A stretch of DNA of 64,000 bases from Piscicola geometra. Its lineage: Eukaryota; Annelida; Clitellata; Hirudinida; Piscicolidae. Below, piece by piece: positions 14,841 to 30,200 of the stretch (positions are counted from its first letter, which is position 1; each line of letters opens with the position of its first letter). The notes under the pieces were generated by a model that was not told where the DNA came from, made no database searches, and saw only the letters and a program-made list of their open reading frames with translations. The position numbers and the translations under genes are program-made. Location of the stretch: the NCBI GenBank assembly GCA_943735955.1, contig CALSEQ010000047.1, positions 1 to 64,000 on the forward strand, given 5' to 3'.

Positions 14841-17800
14841 ATTGCATATTTACATATATTGCATAGTTACATATATTGCATATTTACATATATTGCATAT
14901 TTACATATATTGCATATTTACATATATTGCATATTTACATATATTGCATATTTACATATATTGCATATTTACATATATTGCATATTTACATATATTGCAT
15001 ATTTACATTTATTGCATATTTACATATATTGCATATTTACATATATTGCATATTTACATATATTGCATATTTACATATATTGCATATTTACATATATTGC
15101 ATATTTACATCTATTGCATATTTAAATATATTGCATATTTACATATATTGCATATTTACATATATTGCATATATACATATATTGCATATTTACATATATT
15201 GCATATTTACATATATTGCAAATTTACATATATTGCAAATTTACCTTTATTGCATATTTACATAAATTGCATATTTACATATATTGCATATTTACATATA
15301 TTGCAAATTTACATATATTGCATATTTACATATATTGCATGTTTACATATATTGCATATTTACATATATTGCATATTTACATATATTGCATATTTACATA
15401 TATTGCATATTTACATATATTGCATATTTACATATATTGCCTATTTACATATATTGCATATTTACATATATTGCATATTTACATATATTGCATATTTACA
15501 TATATTGCATATTTACATATATTGCATATTTACATATATTGCATATTTACACATATTGCATATTTACATATATTGCATATTTACATATATTGCATGTTTA
15601 CATATATTGCATATTTACATATATTGCATATTTACATATATTGCATATTTACATATATTGCTTATTTACATATATTGCATATTTACATATATTGCATATT
15701 TACATATATTGCATATTTACATATATTGCATATTTACATATATTGCATATTTACATATATTGCATATTTACATATATTGCATATTTACATATATTGCCTA
15801 TTTACATATATTGCATATTTACATATATTGCATATTTACATATATTGCATATTTACATATATTGCATATTTACATATATTGCATATTTACATATATTGCA
15901 TAGTTACATATATTGCATATTTACATATATTGCATATTTACATATATTGCATATTTACATATATTGCATATTTACATATATTGCATATTTACATATATTG
16001 CATATTTACATATATTGCATATTTACATATATTGCATATTTACATTTATTGCATATTTACATATATTGCATATTTACATATATTGCATATTTACATATAT
16101 TGCATATTTACATATATTGCATATTTACATATATTGCATATTTACATCTATTGCATATTTACATATATTGCATATTTACATATATTGCATATTTACATAT
16201 ATTGCATATATACATATATTGCATATTTACATATATTGCATATTTACATATATTGCAAATTTACATATATTGCAAATTTACCTTTATTGCATATTTACAT
16301 AAATTGCATATTTACATATATTGCATATTTACATATATTGCAAATTTACATATATTGCATATTTACATATATTGCATGTTTACATATATTGCATATTTAC
16401 ATATATTGCATATTTACATATATTGCATATTTACATATATTGCATATTTACATATATTGCATATTTACATATATTGCATATTTACACATATTGCATATTT
16501 ACATATATTGCATATTTACATATATTGCATGTTTACATATATTGCATATTTACATATATTGCATATTTACATATATTGCATATTTACATATATTGCTTAT
16601 TTACATATATTGCATATTTACATATATTGCATATTTACATATATTGCATATTTACATATATTGCATATTTACATATATTGCATATTTACATATATTGCAT
16701 ATTTACATATATTGCATATTTACATATATTGCCTATTTACATATATTGCATATTTACATATATTGCATATTTACATATATTGCATATTTACATATATTGC
16801 ATATTTACATATATTGCATATTTACATATATTGCATAGTTACATATATTGCATATTTACATATATTGCATATTTACATATATTGCATATTTACATATATT
16901 GCATATTTACATATATTGCATATTTACATATATTGCATATTTACATATATTGCATATTTACATATATTGCATATTTACATTTATTGCATATTTACATATA
17001 TTGCATATTTACATATATTGCATATTTACATATATTGCATATTTACATATATTGCATATTTACATATATTGCATATTTACATCTATTGCATATTTACATA
17101 TATTGCATATTTACATATATTGCATATTTACATATATTGCATATATACATATATTGCATATTTACATATATTGCATATTTACATATATTGCAAATTTACA
17201 TATATTGCAAATTTACCTTTATTGCATATTTACATAAATTGCATATTTACATATATTGCATATTTACATATATTGCAAATTTACATATATTGCATATTTA
17301 CATATATTGCATGTTTACATATATTGCATATTTACATATATTGCATATTTACATATATTGCATATTTACATATATTGCATATTTACATATATTGCATATT
17401 TACATATATTGCCTATTTACATATATTGCATATTTACATATATTGCATATTTACATATATTGCATATTTACATATATTGCATATTTACATATATTGCATA
17501 TTTACATATATTGCATATTTACACATATTGCATATTTACATATATTGCATATTTACATATATTGCATGTTTACATATATTGCATATTTACATATATTGCA
17601 TATTTACATATATTGCATATTTACATATATTGCATATTTACATATATTGCATATTTACATATATTGCATATTTACATATATTGCATATTTACATATATTG
17701 CATATTTACATATATTGCATATTTACATATATTGCATATTTACATATATTGCATATTTACATATATTGCCTATTTACATATATTGCATATTTACATATAT

Positions 17801-18970
17801 TGCATATTTACATATATTGCATATTTACATATATTGCATATTTACATATATTGCATATTTACATATATTGCATATTTACACATATTGCATATTTACATAT
17901 ATTGCATATTTACATATATTGCATGTTCACATATATTGCATATTTACATATATTGCATATTTACATATATTGCATATTTACATATATTGCATATTTACAT
18001 AAATTGCATATTTACATATATTGCATATTTACATTTATTGCATATTTACATATATTGCATATTTACATATATTGCATATTTACATATATTGCATAGTTAC
18101 ATATATTGCATATTTACATATATTGCATATTTACATATATTGCATATTTACATATATTGCATATTTACATATATTGCATATTTACATATATTGCATATTT
18201 ACATATATTGCATATTTACATATATTGCATATTTACATTTATTGCATATTTACATATATTGCATATTTACATATATTGCATATTTACATATATTGCATAT
18301 TTACATATATTGCATATTTACATATATTGCATATTCACATCTATTGCATATTTACATATATTGCATATTTACATATATTGCATATTTACATATATTGCAT
18401 ATATACATATATTGCATATTTACATATATTGCATATTTACATATATTGCAAATTTACATATATTGCAAATTTACCTTTATTGCATATTTACATAAATTGC
18501 ATATTTACATATATTGCATATTTACATATATTGCAAATTTACATATATTGCATATTTACATATATTGCATGTTTACATATATTGCATATTTACATATATT
18601 GCATATTTACATATATTGCATATTTACATATATTGCATATTTACATATATTGCATATTTACATATATTGCCTATTTACATATATTGCATATTTACATATA
18701 TTGCATATTTACATATATTGCATATTTACATATATTGCATATTTACATATATTGCATATTTACATATATTGCATATTTACACATATTGCATATTTACATA
18801 TATTGCATATTTACATATATTGCATGTTTACATATATTGCATATTTACATATATTGCATATTTACATATATTGCATATTTACATATATTGCATATTTACA
18901 TATATTGCATATTTACATATATTGCATATTTACATATATTGCATATTTACATATATTGCATATTTACATA
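14840..18970 (+). repeat. Family A higher-order repeat, copies 3-6
   Basis: Anchor accttt lies at 15243, 16280, 17215 and 18473. Spacings are 1,275 bp (from copy 2), 1,037, 935 and 1,258 bp, equal to 75, 61, 55 and 74 monomers. The core from gcatagtt through accttt to cataaattg has the same length in each of these four copies; the copies differ in how many gcctattt/tttacacat/gcatgttt sub-repeats and plain monomers follow. The 17-bp register is not broken by any indel I could see across this stretch. Private changes include tttaaatatattgc near 15125 and gcatgttcac near 17925. Confidence 0.88.
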
Positions 18971-20400
18971 TATTGCATATTTACATATATTGCATATTTA
19001 CATATATTGCATATTTACATATATTGCATATTTACATATATTGCCTATTTACATATATTGCATATTTACATATATTGCATATTTACATATATTGCATATT
19101 TACATATATTGCATAATTACATATATTGCATATTTACATATATTGCATATTTACACATATTGCATATTTACATATATTGCATATTTACATATATTGCATG
19201 TTTACATATATTGCATATTTACATATATTGCATATTTACATATATTGCATATTTACATATATTGCATATTTACATATATTGCATATTTACATATATTGCA
19301 TATTTACATATATTGCATATTTACATATATTGCATATTTACATATATTGCAAATTTACATATATTGCAAATTTACATATATTGCATATTTACATATATTG
19401 CATATTTACATATATTGCATATTTACATATATTGCATATTTACATATATTGCATATTTACATATGTTGCATATTCACATATATTGCATATTTACATATAT
19501 TGCATATTTACATATATTGCATATTTACATATATTGCATATTTACATATATTGCATATTTACATATATTGCATATTTACATATATTGCATATTTACATAT
19601 ATTGCATATTTACATATATTGCATATTTACATATATTGCATATTCACATATATTGCATATTTACATATATTGCATATTTACATATATTACATATTTACAT
19701 ATATTGCATATTTACATATATTGCATATTTACATATATTGCATATTTACATATATTGCATATTTACATATATTGCATATTTACATATATTGCATATTTAC
19801 ATATAGTGCATATTTACATATATTGCATATTTACATATATTGCATATTCACATATATTGCATATTTACATATATTGCATATTTACATATATTGCATATTT
19901 ACATATATTGCATATTTACATATATTGCATATTTACATATATTGCATATTTACATATATTGCATATTTACATATATTGCATATTTACATATATTGCATAT
20001 TTACATATATTGCATATTTACATATATTGCATATTTACATATATTGCATATTTAAATATATTGCATATTTACATATATTGCATATTTACATATATTGCAT
20101 ATTTACATATATTGCATATTTACATATATTGCATATTTACATATATTGCATATTCACATATATTGCATATTTACATATATTGCATATTTACATATATTGC
20201 ATATTTACATATATTGCATATTTACATATATTGCATATTTACATATATTGCATATTTACATATATTGCTTATTTACATATATTGCATATTTACATATATT
20301 GCAAATTTACATATATTGCAAATTTACATATATTGCATATTTACAAAAATTGCATATTTACATATATTGCATATTTACATATAGTGCATATTTACATATA
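18970..20400 (+). repeat. Segmental duplication copy 2 (6,970-bp offset), includes short family B copy
   Basis: This repeats 12000-13430 in order and spacing: gcctattt 19045, gcatgttt 19200, gcaaattt pair near 19350-19370, atgttgcatattcacat 19465, attcacat, attacat, tatagtgcat near 19804, gcttattt near 20270, and tttacaaaaattg at 20344. It sits on the far side of the family A cluster, so the A copies between 13.4 and 18.97 kb are bracketed by two copies of the same segment. Private differences include gcataatt near 19114 and tttaaat near 20055. Confidence 0.85.
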
Positions 20401-22500
20401 TTGCATATTTACATATGTTGCATATTTACATAGATTGCATATTTACATATATTGCATATTTACATATATTGCATATTTACATATATTGCATTATTACATA
20501 TAGTGCATATTTACATATATTGCATATTTACATATATTGCATATTCACATATATTGCATCTTTACATATATTGCATATTTACATATATTGCATATTTACA
20601 TATATTGCATATTCACATATATTGCATATTTACATATATTGCATATTTACATATATTGCATATTTACATATATTGCATATTTACATATATTGCATATTTA
20701 CATATATTGCATATTTAAATATATTGCATATTTACATATATTGCATATTTACATATATTGCATAATTACATATATTACATATTTACATATATTGCATATT
20801 TACATATATTGCATATTTACATATATTGCATATTTACATATATTGCATATTTACATATATTGCATATTCACATATATTGCATATTTACATAAATTGCAAA
20901 TTTACATATATTGCATATTTACATATATTGCATATTTACATATATTGCATATTTACATATATTGCATATTTACATATATTGCATATTTACATATATTGCA
21001 TATTTACATATATTGCATATTTACATATATTGCATATTTACATATATTGCATATTTACATATATTGCATATTTACATATATTGCATATTTACATATATTG
21101 CATATTCACATATATTGCATATTTACATTTATTGCATATTTACATATATTGCATATTTACATATATTGCATATTCACATATATTGCATATTTACATATAT
21201 TGCATATTCACATATATTGCATATTTACATATATTGCATATTTACATATATTGCATATTTACATATATTGCATATTTACATATATTGCATATATACATAT
21301 ATTGCATATTTACATATATTGCATATTTACATATATTGCATATTTACATATATTGCATATTTACATATATTGCATATTTACATATATTGCATATTTACAT
21401 ATATTGCATATTTACATATATTGCATATTTACATATATTGCATATTTACATATATTGCATATTTACATATATTGCATATTTACATATATTGCATATTTAA
21501 ATATATTGCATATTTACATATATTGCATATTTACATATATTGCATAATTACATAAATTGCAAATTTACATATATTGCATATTTACATAAATTGCAAATTT
21601 ACATATATTGCATATTTACATATATTGCATATTTACATATATTGCATATTTACATATATTGCATAGTTACATATATTGCATATTTACATATACTGCATAT
21701 TTACATATGTTGCATATTTACATATTTTGAATATTCACATATATTGCATATTTACATATATTGCATATTTACATATATTGCATATTTACATATATTGCAT
21801 ATTTACATATATTGCATATTTACATATATTGCATATTTACATATATTGCATATTTACATATATTGCATATTTACATATATTGCATATTTACATATATTGC
21901 ATATTTACATATATTGCATATTTACATATATTGCATATTTACATATATTGCATATTTACATATATTGCATATTTACATATATTGCATATTTACATATATT
22001 GCATATTTACATATATTGCATATTTACATATGTTGCATATTTACATATATTGCATATTTACATATATTGCATATTTACATATATTGCATATTTACATATA
22101 TTGCATATATACATATATTGCATATTTACATATATTGCATATTTACATATATTGCATATTTACATATATTGCATATTTACATATATTGCATATTTACATA
22201 TATTGCATATTTACATATATTGCATATTTACATATATTGCATATTTACATATATTGCATATTTACATATATTGCATATTTACATATATTGCATATTTACA
22301 TATATTGCATATTTACATATATTGCATATTTACATATATTGCATATTTACATATATTGCATATTTACATATATTGCATATTTACATATATTGCATATTTA
22401 CATATATTGCATATTTACATATATTGCATATTTACATATATTGCATATTTACATATATTGCATATTCACATATATTGCATATTTACATATATTGCAAATT
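20400..22500 (+). repeat. Family C copy 1
   Basis: Starts with catagattgc and gcattatt monomers (20431-20510). The diagnostic cluster is attcacat, tttacatttatt, attcacat, attcacat, tatatacat (about 21101-21295), then tttaaat, gcataatt, paired cataaattgcaaattt (about 21550-21600), gcatagtt, tactgcat, atgttgcat and ttgaatattcacat (about 21661-21740). The end marker here has a private change, catattttgaat. Nearly perfect monomers follow to about 22.5 kb. Confidence 0.85.
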
Positions 22501-23550
22501 TACATATATTGCATATTTACCATATATTGCATATTTACATATATTGCATATTTACATATATTGCATATTTACATATATTGCATAGTTACATATATTGCAT
22601 ATTTACATATATTGCATATTTACATATATTGCATATTTACATATATTGCATATTTACATATATTGCATATTTACATATATTGCATATTCACATATATTGC
22701 ATATTTACATATATTGCATATTTACATATATTGCATATTTACATATATTGCATATTTACATATATTGCAAATTTACATATATTGCAAATTTACATATATT
22801 GCATATTTACAAAAATTGCATATTTACATATATTGCATATTTACAAAAATTGCATATTTACATATATTGCATATTTACATATAGTGCATATTTACATATA
22901 TTGCATATTTACATATATTGCATATTTACATATATTGCATATTTACATATATTGCATTATTACATATAGTGCATATTTACATATATTGCATATTTACATA
23001 TATTGCATATTCACATATATTGCATATTTACATATATTGCATATTTACATATATTGCATATTTACATATATTGCATATTTACATATATTGCATATTTACA
23101 TATATTGCATATTCACATATATTGCATATTTACATATATTGCATATTTACATATATTGCATATTTACATATATTGCATATTTACATATATTGCATATATA
23201 CATATATTGCATATTTACATATATTGCATATTTACATATATTGCATATTTACATATATTGCATATTTACATATATTGCATATTTACATATATTGCATATA
23301 TACATATATTGCATATTTACATATATTGCATATTTACATATATTGCATATTTACATATATTGCATATTTACATATATTGCATATTTACATATATTGCATA
23401 TTTACATATATTGCATATTTACATATATTGCATATTTACATATATTGCATATTTACATATATTGCATATTTACATATATTGCATATTTACATATATTGCA
23501 TATTTACATATATTGCATATTTACATATATTGCATATTTACATATATTGC
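22500..23550 (+). repeat. Mixed block with tttacaaaaattg monomers
   Basis: An inserted base near 22520 (tttaccatatattg) is one of the few indels in this part of the window. Two tttacaaaaattg monomers occur at about 22811 and 22852, next to paired gcaaattt monomers and a gcattattacatatagtgc pair near 22956. The same group of variants appears at 33.4-33.8 kb, 38.3-38.8 kb and throughout 58-63.5 kb. Two tatatacat monomers lie near 23206 and 23300. Confidence 0.82.
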
Positions 23551-25020
23551 ATATTCACATATATTGCATATTTACATATATTGCAAATTTACATATATTG
23601 CATATTTACATATATTGCATATTTACATATATTGCATATTTACATATATTGCATAGTTACATATATTGCATATTTACATATACTGCATATTTACATATGT
23701 TGCATATTTACATATATTGAATATTTACATATGTTGCATATTTACATATATTGCATCTTTACATATATTGCATATTTACATATATTGCATATTTACATAT
23801 ATTGCATATTTACATAAATTGCATATTTACATATATTGCATATTTACATAAATTGCATATTTACATATATTGCATATTTACATATATTGCATATTTACAT
23901 ATATTGCATATTTACATATATTGCATATTTACATATATTGCATATTCACATATATTGCATATTTACATTTATTGCATATTTACATATATTGCATATTTAC
24001 ATATATTGCATATTCACATATATTGCATATTTACATATATTGCATATTCACATATATTGCATATTTACATATATTGCATATTTACATATATTGCATATTT
24101 ACATATATTGCATATTTACATATATTGCATATATACATATATTGCATATTTACATATATTGCATATTTACATATATTGCATATTTACATATATTGCATAT
24201 TTACATATATTGCATATTTACATATATTGCATATTTACATATATTGCATATTTACATATATTGCATATTTACATATATTGCATATTTACATATATTGCAT
24301 ATTTACATATATTGCATATTTACATATATTGCATATTTAAATATATTGCATATTTACATATATTGCATATTTACATATATTGCATAATTACATATATTGC
24401 ATATTTACATATATTGCATATTTACATATATTGCATATTTACATATATTGCATATTTACATATATTGCATATTTACATAAATTGCAAATTTACATATATT
24501 GCATATTTACATAAATTGCAAATTTACATATATTGCATATTTACATATATTGCATATTTACATATATTGCATATTTACATATATTGCATAGTTACATATA
24601 TTGCATATTTACATATACTGCATATTTACATATGTTGCATATTTACATATATTGAATATTCACATATATTGCATATTTACATATATTGCATATTTACATA
24701 TATTGCATATTTACATATATTGCATATTTACATATATTGCATATTTACATATATTGCATATTTACATATATTGCATATTTACATATATTGCATATTTACA
24801 TATATTGCATATTTACATATATTGCATATTTACATATATTGCATATTTACATATATTGCATATTTACATATATTGCATATTTACATATATTGCATATTTA
24901 CATATATTGCATAGTTACATATATTGCATATTTACATATATTGCATATTTACATATGTTGCATATTTACATATATTGCATATTTACATATATTGCATATT
25001 TACATATATTGCATATTTAA
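23550..25020 (+). repeat. Family C copy 2
   Basis: It matches copy 1: the attcacat/tttacatttatt cluster starts at 23941 against 21101 (offset 2,840 = 167 x 17 + 1, the extra base being the insertion near 22520). The later tactgcat/atgttgcat marker is offset by 2,925 bp, five monomers more. It also carries an extra upstream group (gcatagtt, tactgcat, atgttgcat, ttgaatatttacatatg) at about 23655-23730 that is shared with copy 3. Confidence 0.87.
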
Positions 25021-26800
25021 ATATATTGCATTATTAAATATAGTGCATATTTACATATATTGCATATTTACATATATTGCATATTTACATATATTGCATA
25101 TTTACATATATTGCATATTCACATATATTGCATATTTACATATATTGCATATTTACATATATTGCATATTTACATATATTGCATATTTACATATATTGCA
25201 TATTTACATATATTGCATATTTACATATATTGCATATTTACATATATTGCATATTTACATATATTGCATATTTACATATATTGCATATTTACATATATTG
25301 CATATTTACATATATTGCATATTTACATATATTGCATATTTACATATATTGCATATTTACATATATTGCATATTTACATATATTGCATATTTACATCTAT
25401 TGCAAATTTACATATATTGCATATTTACATATATTGCAAATTTACATATATTGCATATTTACATATATTGCATATTTACATATAGTGCATATTTACATAT
25501 ATTGCATATTTACATATAGTGCATATTTACATATATTGCATATTTACATATATTGCATTGTTACATATATTGCATATTTACATATATTGCATTATTACAT
25601 ATATTGCATATTTACATATATTACATATTTACATATATTGCATATTTACATATATTGCATATTTACATATATTGCATATTTACATATATTGCATATTTAC
25701 ATATATTGCATATTTACATATATTGCATATTTACATATATTGCGTATTTACATATATTGCATATTTACATATATTGCATATTTGCATATATTGCATATTT
25801 ACATATATTGCATATTTACATATATTAAATGTTTACATATATTGCATATTTACACATATTGCATATTTACATATATTACATATTTACATATATTGCATAT
25901 TTACATATATTGCATATTTACATATATTGCATATTTACATATATTGCATATTTACATATATTGCATGTTTACATATATTGCATATTTACATATATTGCAT
26001 ATTTACATATATTGCATATTTACATATATTAAAAGTTTACATATATTGCATATTTACACATATTGCATATTTACATATATTGCATATTTACATATATTAC
26101 ATATTTACATATATTACATATTTACATATAATTCATATTTACATATATTGCATATTTACATATATTGCATATTTACATATATTACATATTTACATATATT
26201 GCATATTTACATATATTGCATATTTACATATATTGCATATTTACATATATTGCATATTTACATATATTGCTTATTTACATATATTGCATATTTACATATA
26301 TTACATATTTACATATATTGCATATTTACATATATTGCATATTTACATATATTGCATATTTACATATATTGCATATTTACATATATTGCATATTTACATA
26401 TATTGCATATTTACATATATTGCGTATTTACATATATTGCATATTTACATATATTGCATATTTGCATATATTGCATATTTACATATATTGCATATTTACA
26501 TATATTAAATGTTTACATATATTGCATATTTACACATATTGCATATTTACATATATTACATATTTACATATATTGCATATTTACATATATTGCATATTTA
26601 CATATATTGCATATTTACATATATTGCATATTTACATATATTGCATATTTACATATATTGAATATTTACATATATTGCATATTTACATATATTGCATATT
26701 TACATATATTGCATGTTTACATATATTGCATATTTACATATATTGCATATTTACATATATTGCATATTTACATATATTAAAAGTTTACATATATTGCATA
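25020..26800 (+). repeat. Diverged block D with 680-bp tandem duplication
   Basis: Monomers carry changes seen rarely or nowhere else: tattaaatgtttacat, tattaaaagtttacat, tttgcatata, gcgtattt and frequent attacat. The ordered set gcgtattt (25744), tttgcatata (25781), tattaaatg (25825), tttacacat recurs exactly 680 bp (40 x 17) later at 26424, 26461, 26505 and after. Two CpG sites, 25743 and 26423, are copies of each other. tttacatataattcat near 26125 is private. The block interrupts family C, whose third copy follows. Confidence 0.86.
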
Positions 26801-28750
26801 TATACATATATTGCATATTTACATATATTGCATATTTACATATATTGCATATTTACATATATTGCATATTTACATATATTGCATATTTACATATATTGCA
26901 TATATACATATATTGCATATTTACATATATTGCATATTACATATATTGCATATTTACATATATTGCATATTTACATATATTGCATATTTACATATATTGC
27001 ATATTTACATATATTGCATATTTACATATATTGCATATTTACATATATTGCATATTTACATATATTGCATATTTACATATATTGCATATTTACATATATT
27101 GCATATTTACATATATTGCATATTTACATATATTGCATATTTACATATATTGCATATTCACATATATTGCATATTTACATATATTGCAAATTTACATATA
27201 TTGCATATTTACATATATTGCATATTTACATATATTGCATATTTACATATATTGCATAGTTACATATATTGCATATTTACATATACTGCATATTTACATA
27301 TGTTGCATATTTACATATATTGAATATTTACATATGTTGCATATTTACATATATTGCATATTTACATATATTGCATATTTACATATATTGCATATTTACA
27401 TATATTGCATATTTACATAAATTGCATATTTACATATATTGCATATTTACATAAATTGCATATTTACATATATTGCATATTTACATATATTGCATATTTA
27501 CATATATTGCATATTTACATATATTGCATATTTACATATATTGCATATTCACATATATTGCATATTTACATTTATTGCATATTTACATATATTGCATATT
27601 TACATATATTGCATATTCACATATATTGCATATTTACATATATTGCATATTCACATATATTGCATATTTACATATATTGCATATTTACATATATTGCATA
27701 TTTACATATATTGCATATTTACATATATTGCATATATACATATATTGCATATTTACATATATTGCATATTTACATATATTGCATATTTACATATATTGCA
27801 TATTTACATATATTGCATATTTACATATATTGCATATTTACATATATTGCATATTTACATATATTGCATATTTACATATATTGCATATTTACATATATTG
27901 CATATTTACATATATTGCATATTTACATATATTGCATATTTAAATATATTGCATATTTACATATATTGCATAATTACATATATTGCATATTTACATATAT
28001 TGCATATTTACATATATTGCATATTTACATATATTGCATATTTACATATATTGCATATTTACATAAATTGCAAATTTACATATATTGCATATTTACATAA
28101 ATTGCAAATTTACATATATTGCATATTTACATATATTGCATATTTACATATATTGCATATTTACATATATTGCATAGTTACATATATTGCATATTTACAT
28201 ATACTGCATATTTACATATGTTGCATATTTACATATATTGAATATTCACATATATTGCATATTACATATATTGCATATTTACATATATTGCATATTTACA
28301 TATATTGCATATTTACATATATTGCATATTTACATATATTGCATATTTACATATATTGCATATTTACATATATTGCATATTTACATATATTGCATATTTA
28401 CATATATTGCATATTTACATATATTGCATATTTACATATATTGCATATTTACATATATTGCATATTTACATATATTGCATATTTACATATATTGCATATT
28501 TACATATATTGCATATTTACATATATTGCATATTTACATATATTGCATATTTACATATATTGCATATTTACATATATTGCATATTTACATATATTGCATA
28601 TTTACATATATTGCATATTTACATATATTGCATATTTACATATATTGCATATTTACATATATTGCTTATTTACATATATTGCATATTTACATATATTGCA
28701 TAATTACATATATTGCATATTTACATATATTGCATATTTACATATATTGC
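26800..28750 (+). repeat. Family C copy 3
   Basis: Order and spacing repeat copy 2 at an offset of 3,603 bp (212 x 17 - 1): attcacat cluster at 27544 against 23941. The minus one is explained by a single-base deletion, gcatattacat, near 26937. The offset drops by a further 17 bp to 3,586 after tttaaat (24339 against 27942), so one monomer is missing. A second deletion near 28260 breaks the register again. Confidence 0.87.
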
Positions 28751-30200
28751 ATATTTAAATATATTGCTTATTTACATATATTGCATATTTACATATATTG
28801 TATAATTACATATATTGCATATTTACATAAATTGCAAATTTACATATATTGCATATTTACATATATTGCATATTTACATATATTGCATATTTACATATAT
28901 TGCATATTTACATATATTGCATATTTACATATATTGCATATTTACATATATTGCATATTTACATATATTGCATATTTACATATATTGCATATTTACATAT
29001 ATTGCATATTTACATATTTGCATATTTACATATATTGCATATTTACATATATTGCATATTTACATATATTGCATATTTACATATATTGCATATTTACATA
29101 TATTGCATATTTACATATATTGCATATTTACATATATTGCATATTTACATATATTGCATATTTACATATATTGCATATTTACATATATTGCTTATTTACA
29201 TATATTGCATATTTACATATATTGCATAATTACATATATTGCATATTTACATATATTGCATATTTACATATATTGCATATTTAAATATATTGCTTATTTA
29301 CATATATTGCATATTTACATATATTGTATAATTACATATATTGCATATTTACATAAATTGCAAATTTACATATATTGCATATTTACATATATTGCATATT
29401 TACATATATTGCATATTTACATATATTGCATATTTACATATATTGCATATTTACATATATTGCATATTTACATATATTGCATATTCACATATATTGCATA
29501 TTTACATATATTGCATATTTACATATTTGCATATTTACATATATTGCATATTTACATATATTGCATATTTACATATATTGCATATTTACATATATTGCAT
29601 ATTTACATATATTGCATATTTACATATATTGCATATTTACATATATTGCATATTTACATATATTGCATAATTACATATATTGCATATTTACATATATTGC
29701 ATATTTACATATATTGCATATTTAAATATATTGCTTATTTACATATATTGCATATTTACATATATTGTATAATTACATATATTGCATATTTACATAAATT
29801 GCAAATTTACATATATTGCATATTTACATATAGTGCATATTTACATATATTGCATATTTACATATATTGCATATTTACATATATTGCATATTTACATATA
29901 TTGCATATTTACATATATTGCATATTTACATATATTGCATATTTACATATATTGCATATTTACATATTTGCATATTTACATATATTGCATATTTACATAT
30001 ATTGCATATTTACATATATTGCATATTTACATATATTGCATATTTACATATATTGCATATTTACATATATTGCATATTTACATATATTGCATATTTACAT
30101 ATATTGCATATTTACATATATTGCATATTTATATATATTGCATATTTAAATATATTGCATATTTACATATATTGCATATTTACATATATTGCATAATTAC
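28750..30200 (+). repeat. Block E, higher-order repeat with 526- and 441-bp periods
   Basis: Marker attgtataattacat has its g at 28800, 29326 and 29767, giving periods of 526 (31 x 17 - 1) and 441 (26 x 17 - 1). Each unit then has cataaattgcaaattt and one acatatttgcat monomer that has lost a base (g at 29020, 29529, 29970), which is the minus one. gcttattt and tttaaat mark the unit end. The third unit replaces one monomer with tatagtgcat near 29833. This is the first place where the one-base-short monomer appears. Confidence 0.88.

Noticed and set aside
25020..26800. Possible degraded transposon or foreign insertion in the diverged block
   Set aside because: Every base still fits the 17-bp monomer with substitutions. 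There are no terminal inverted repeats, target-site duplications or coding remnants.
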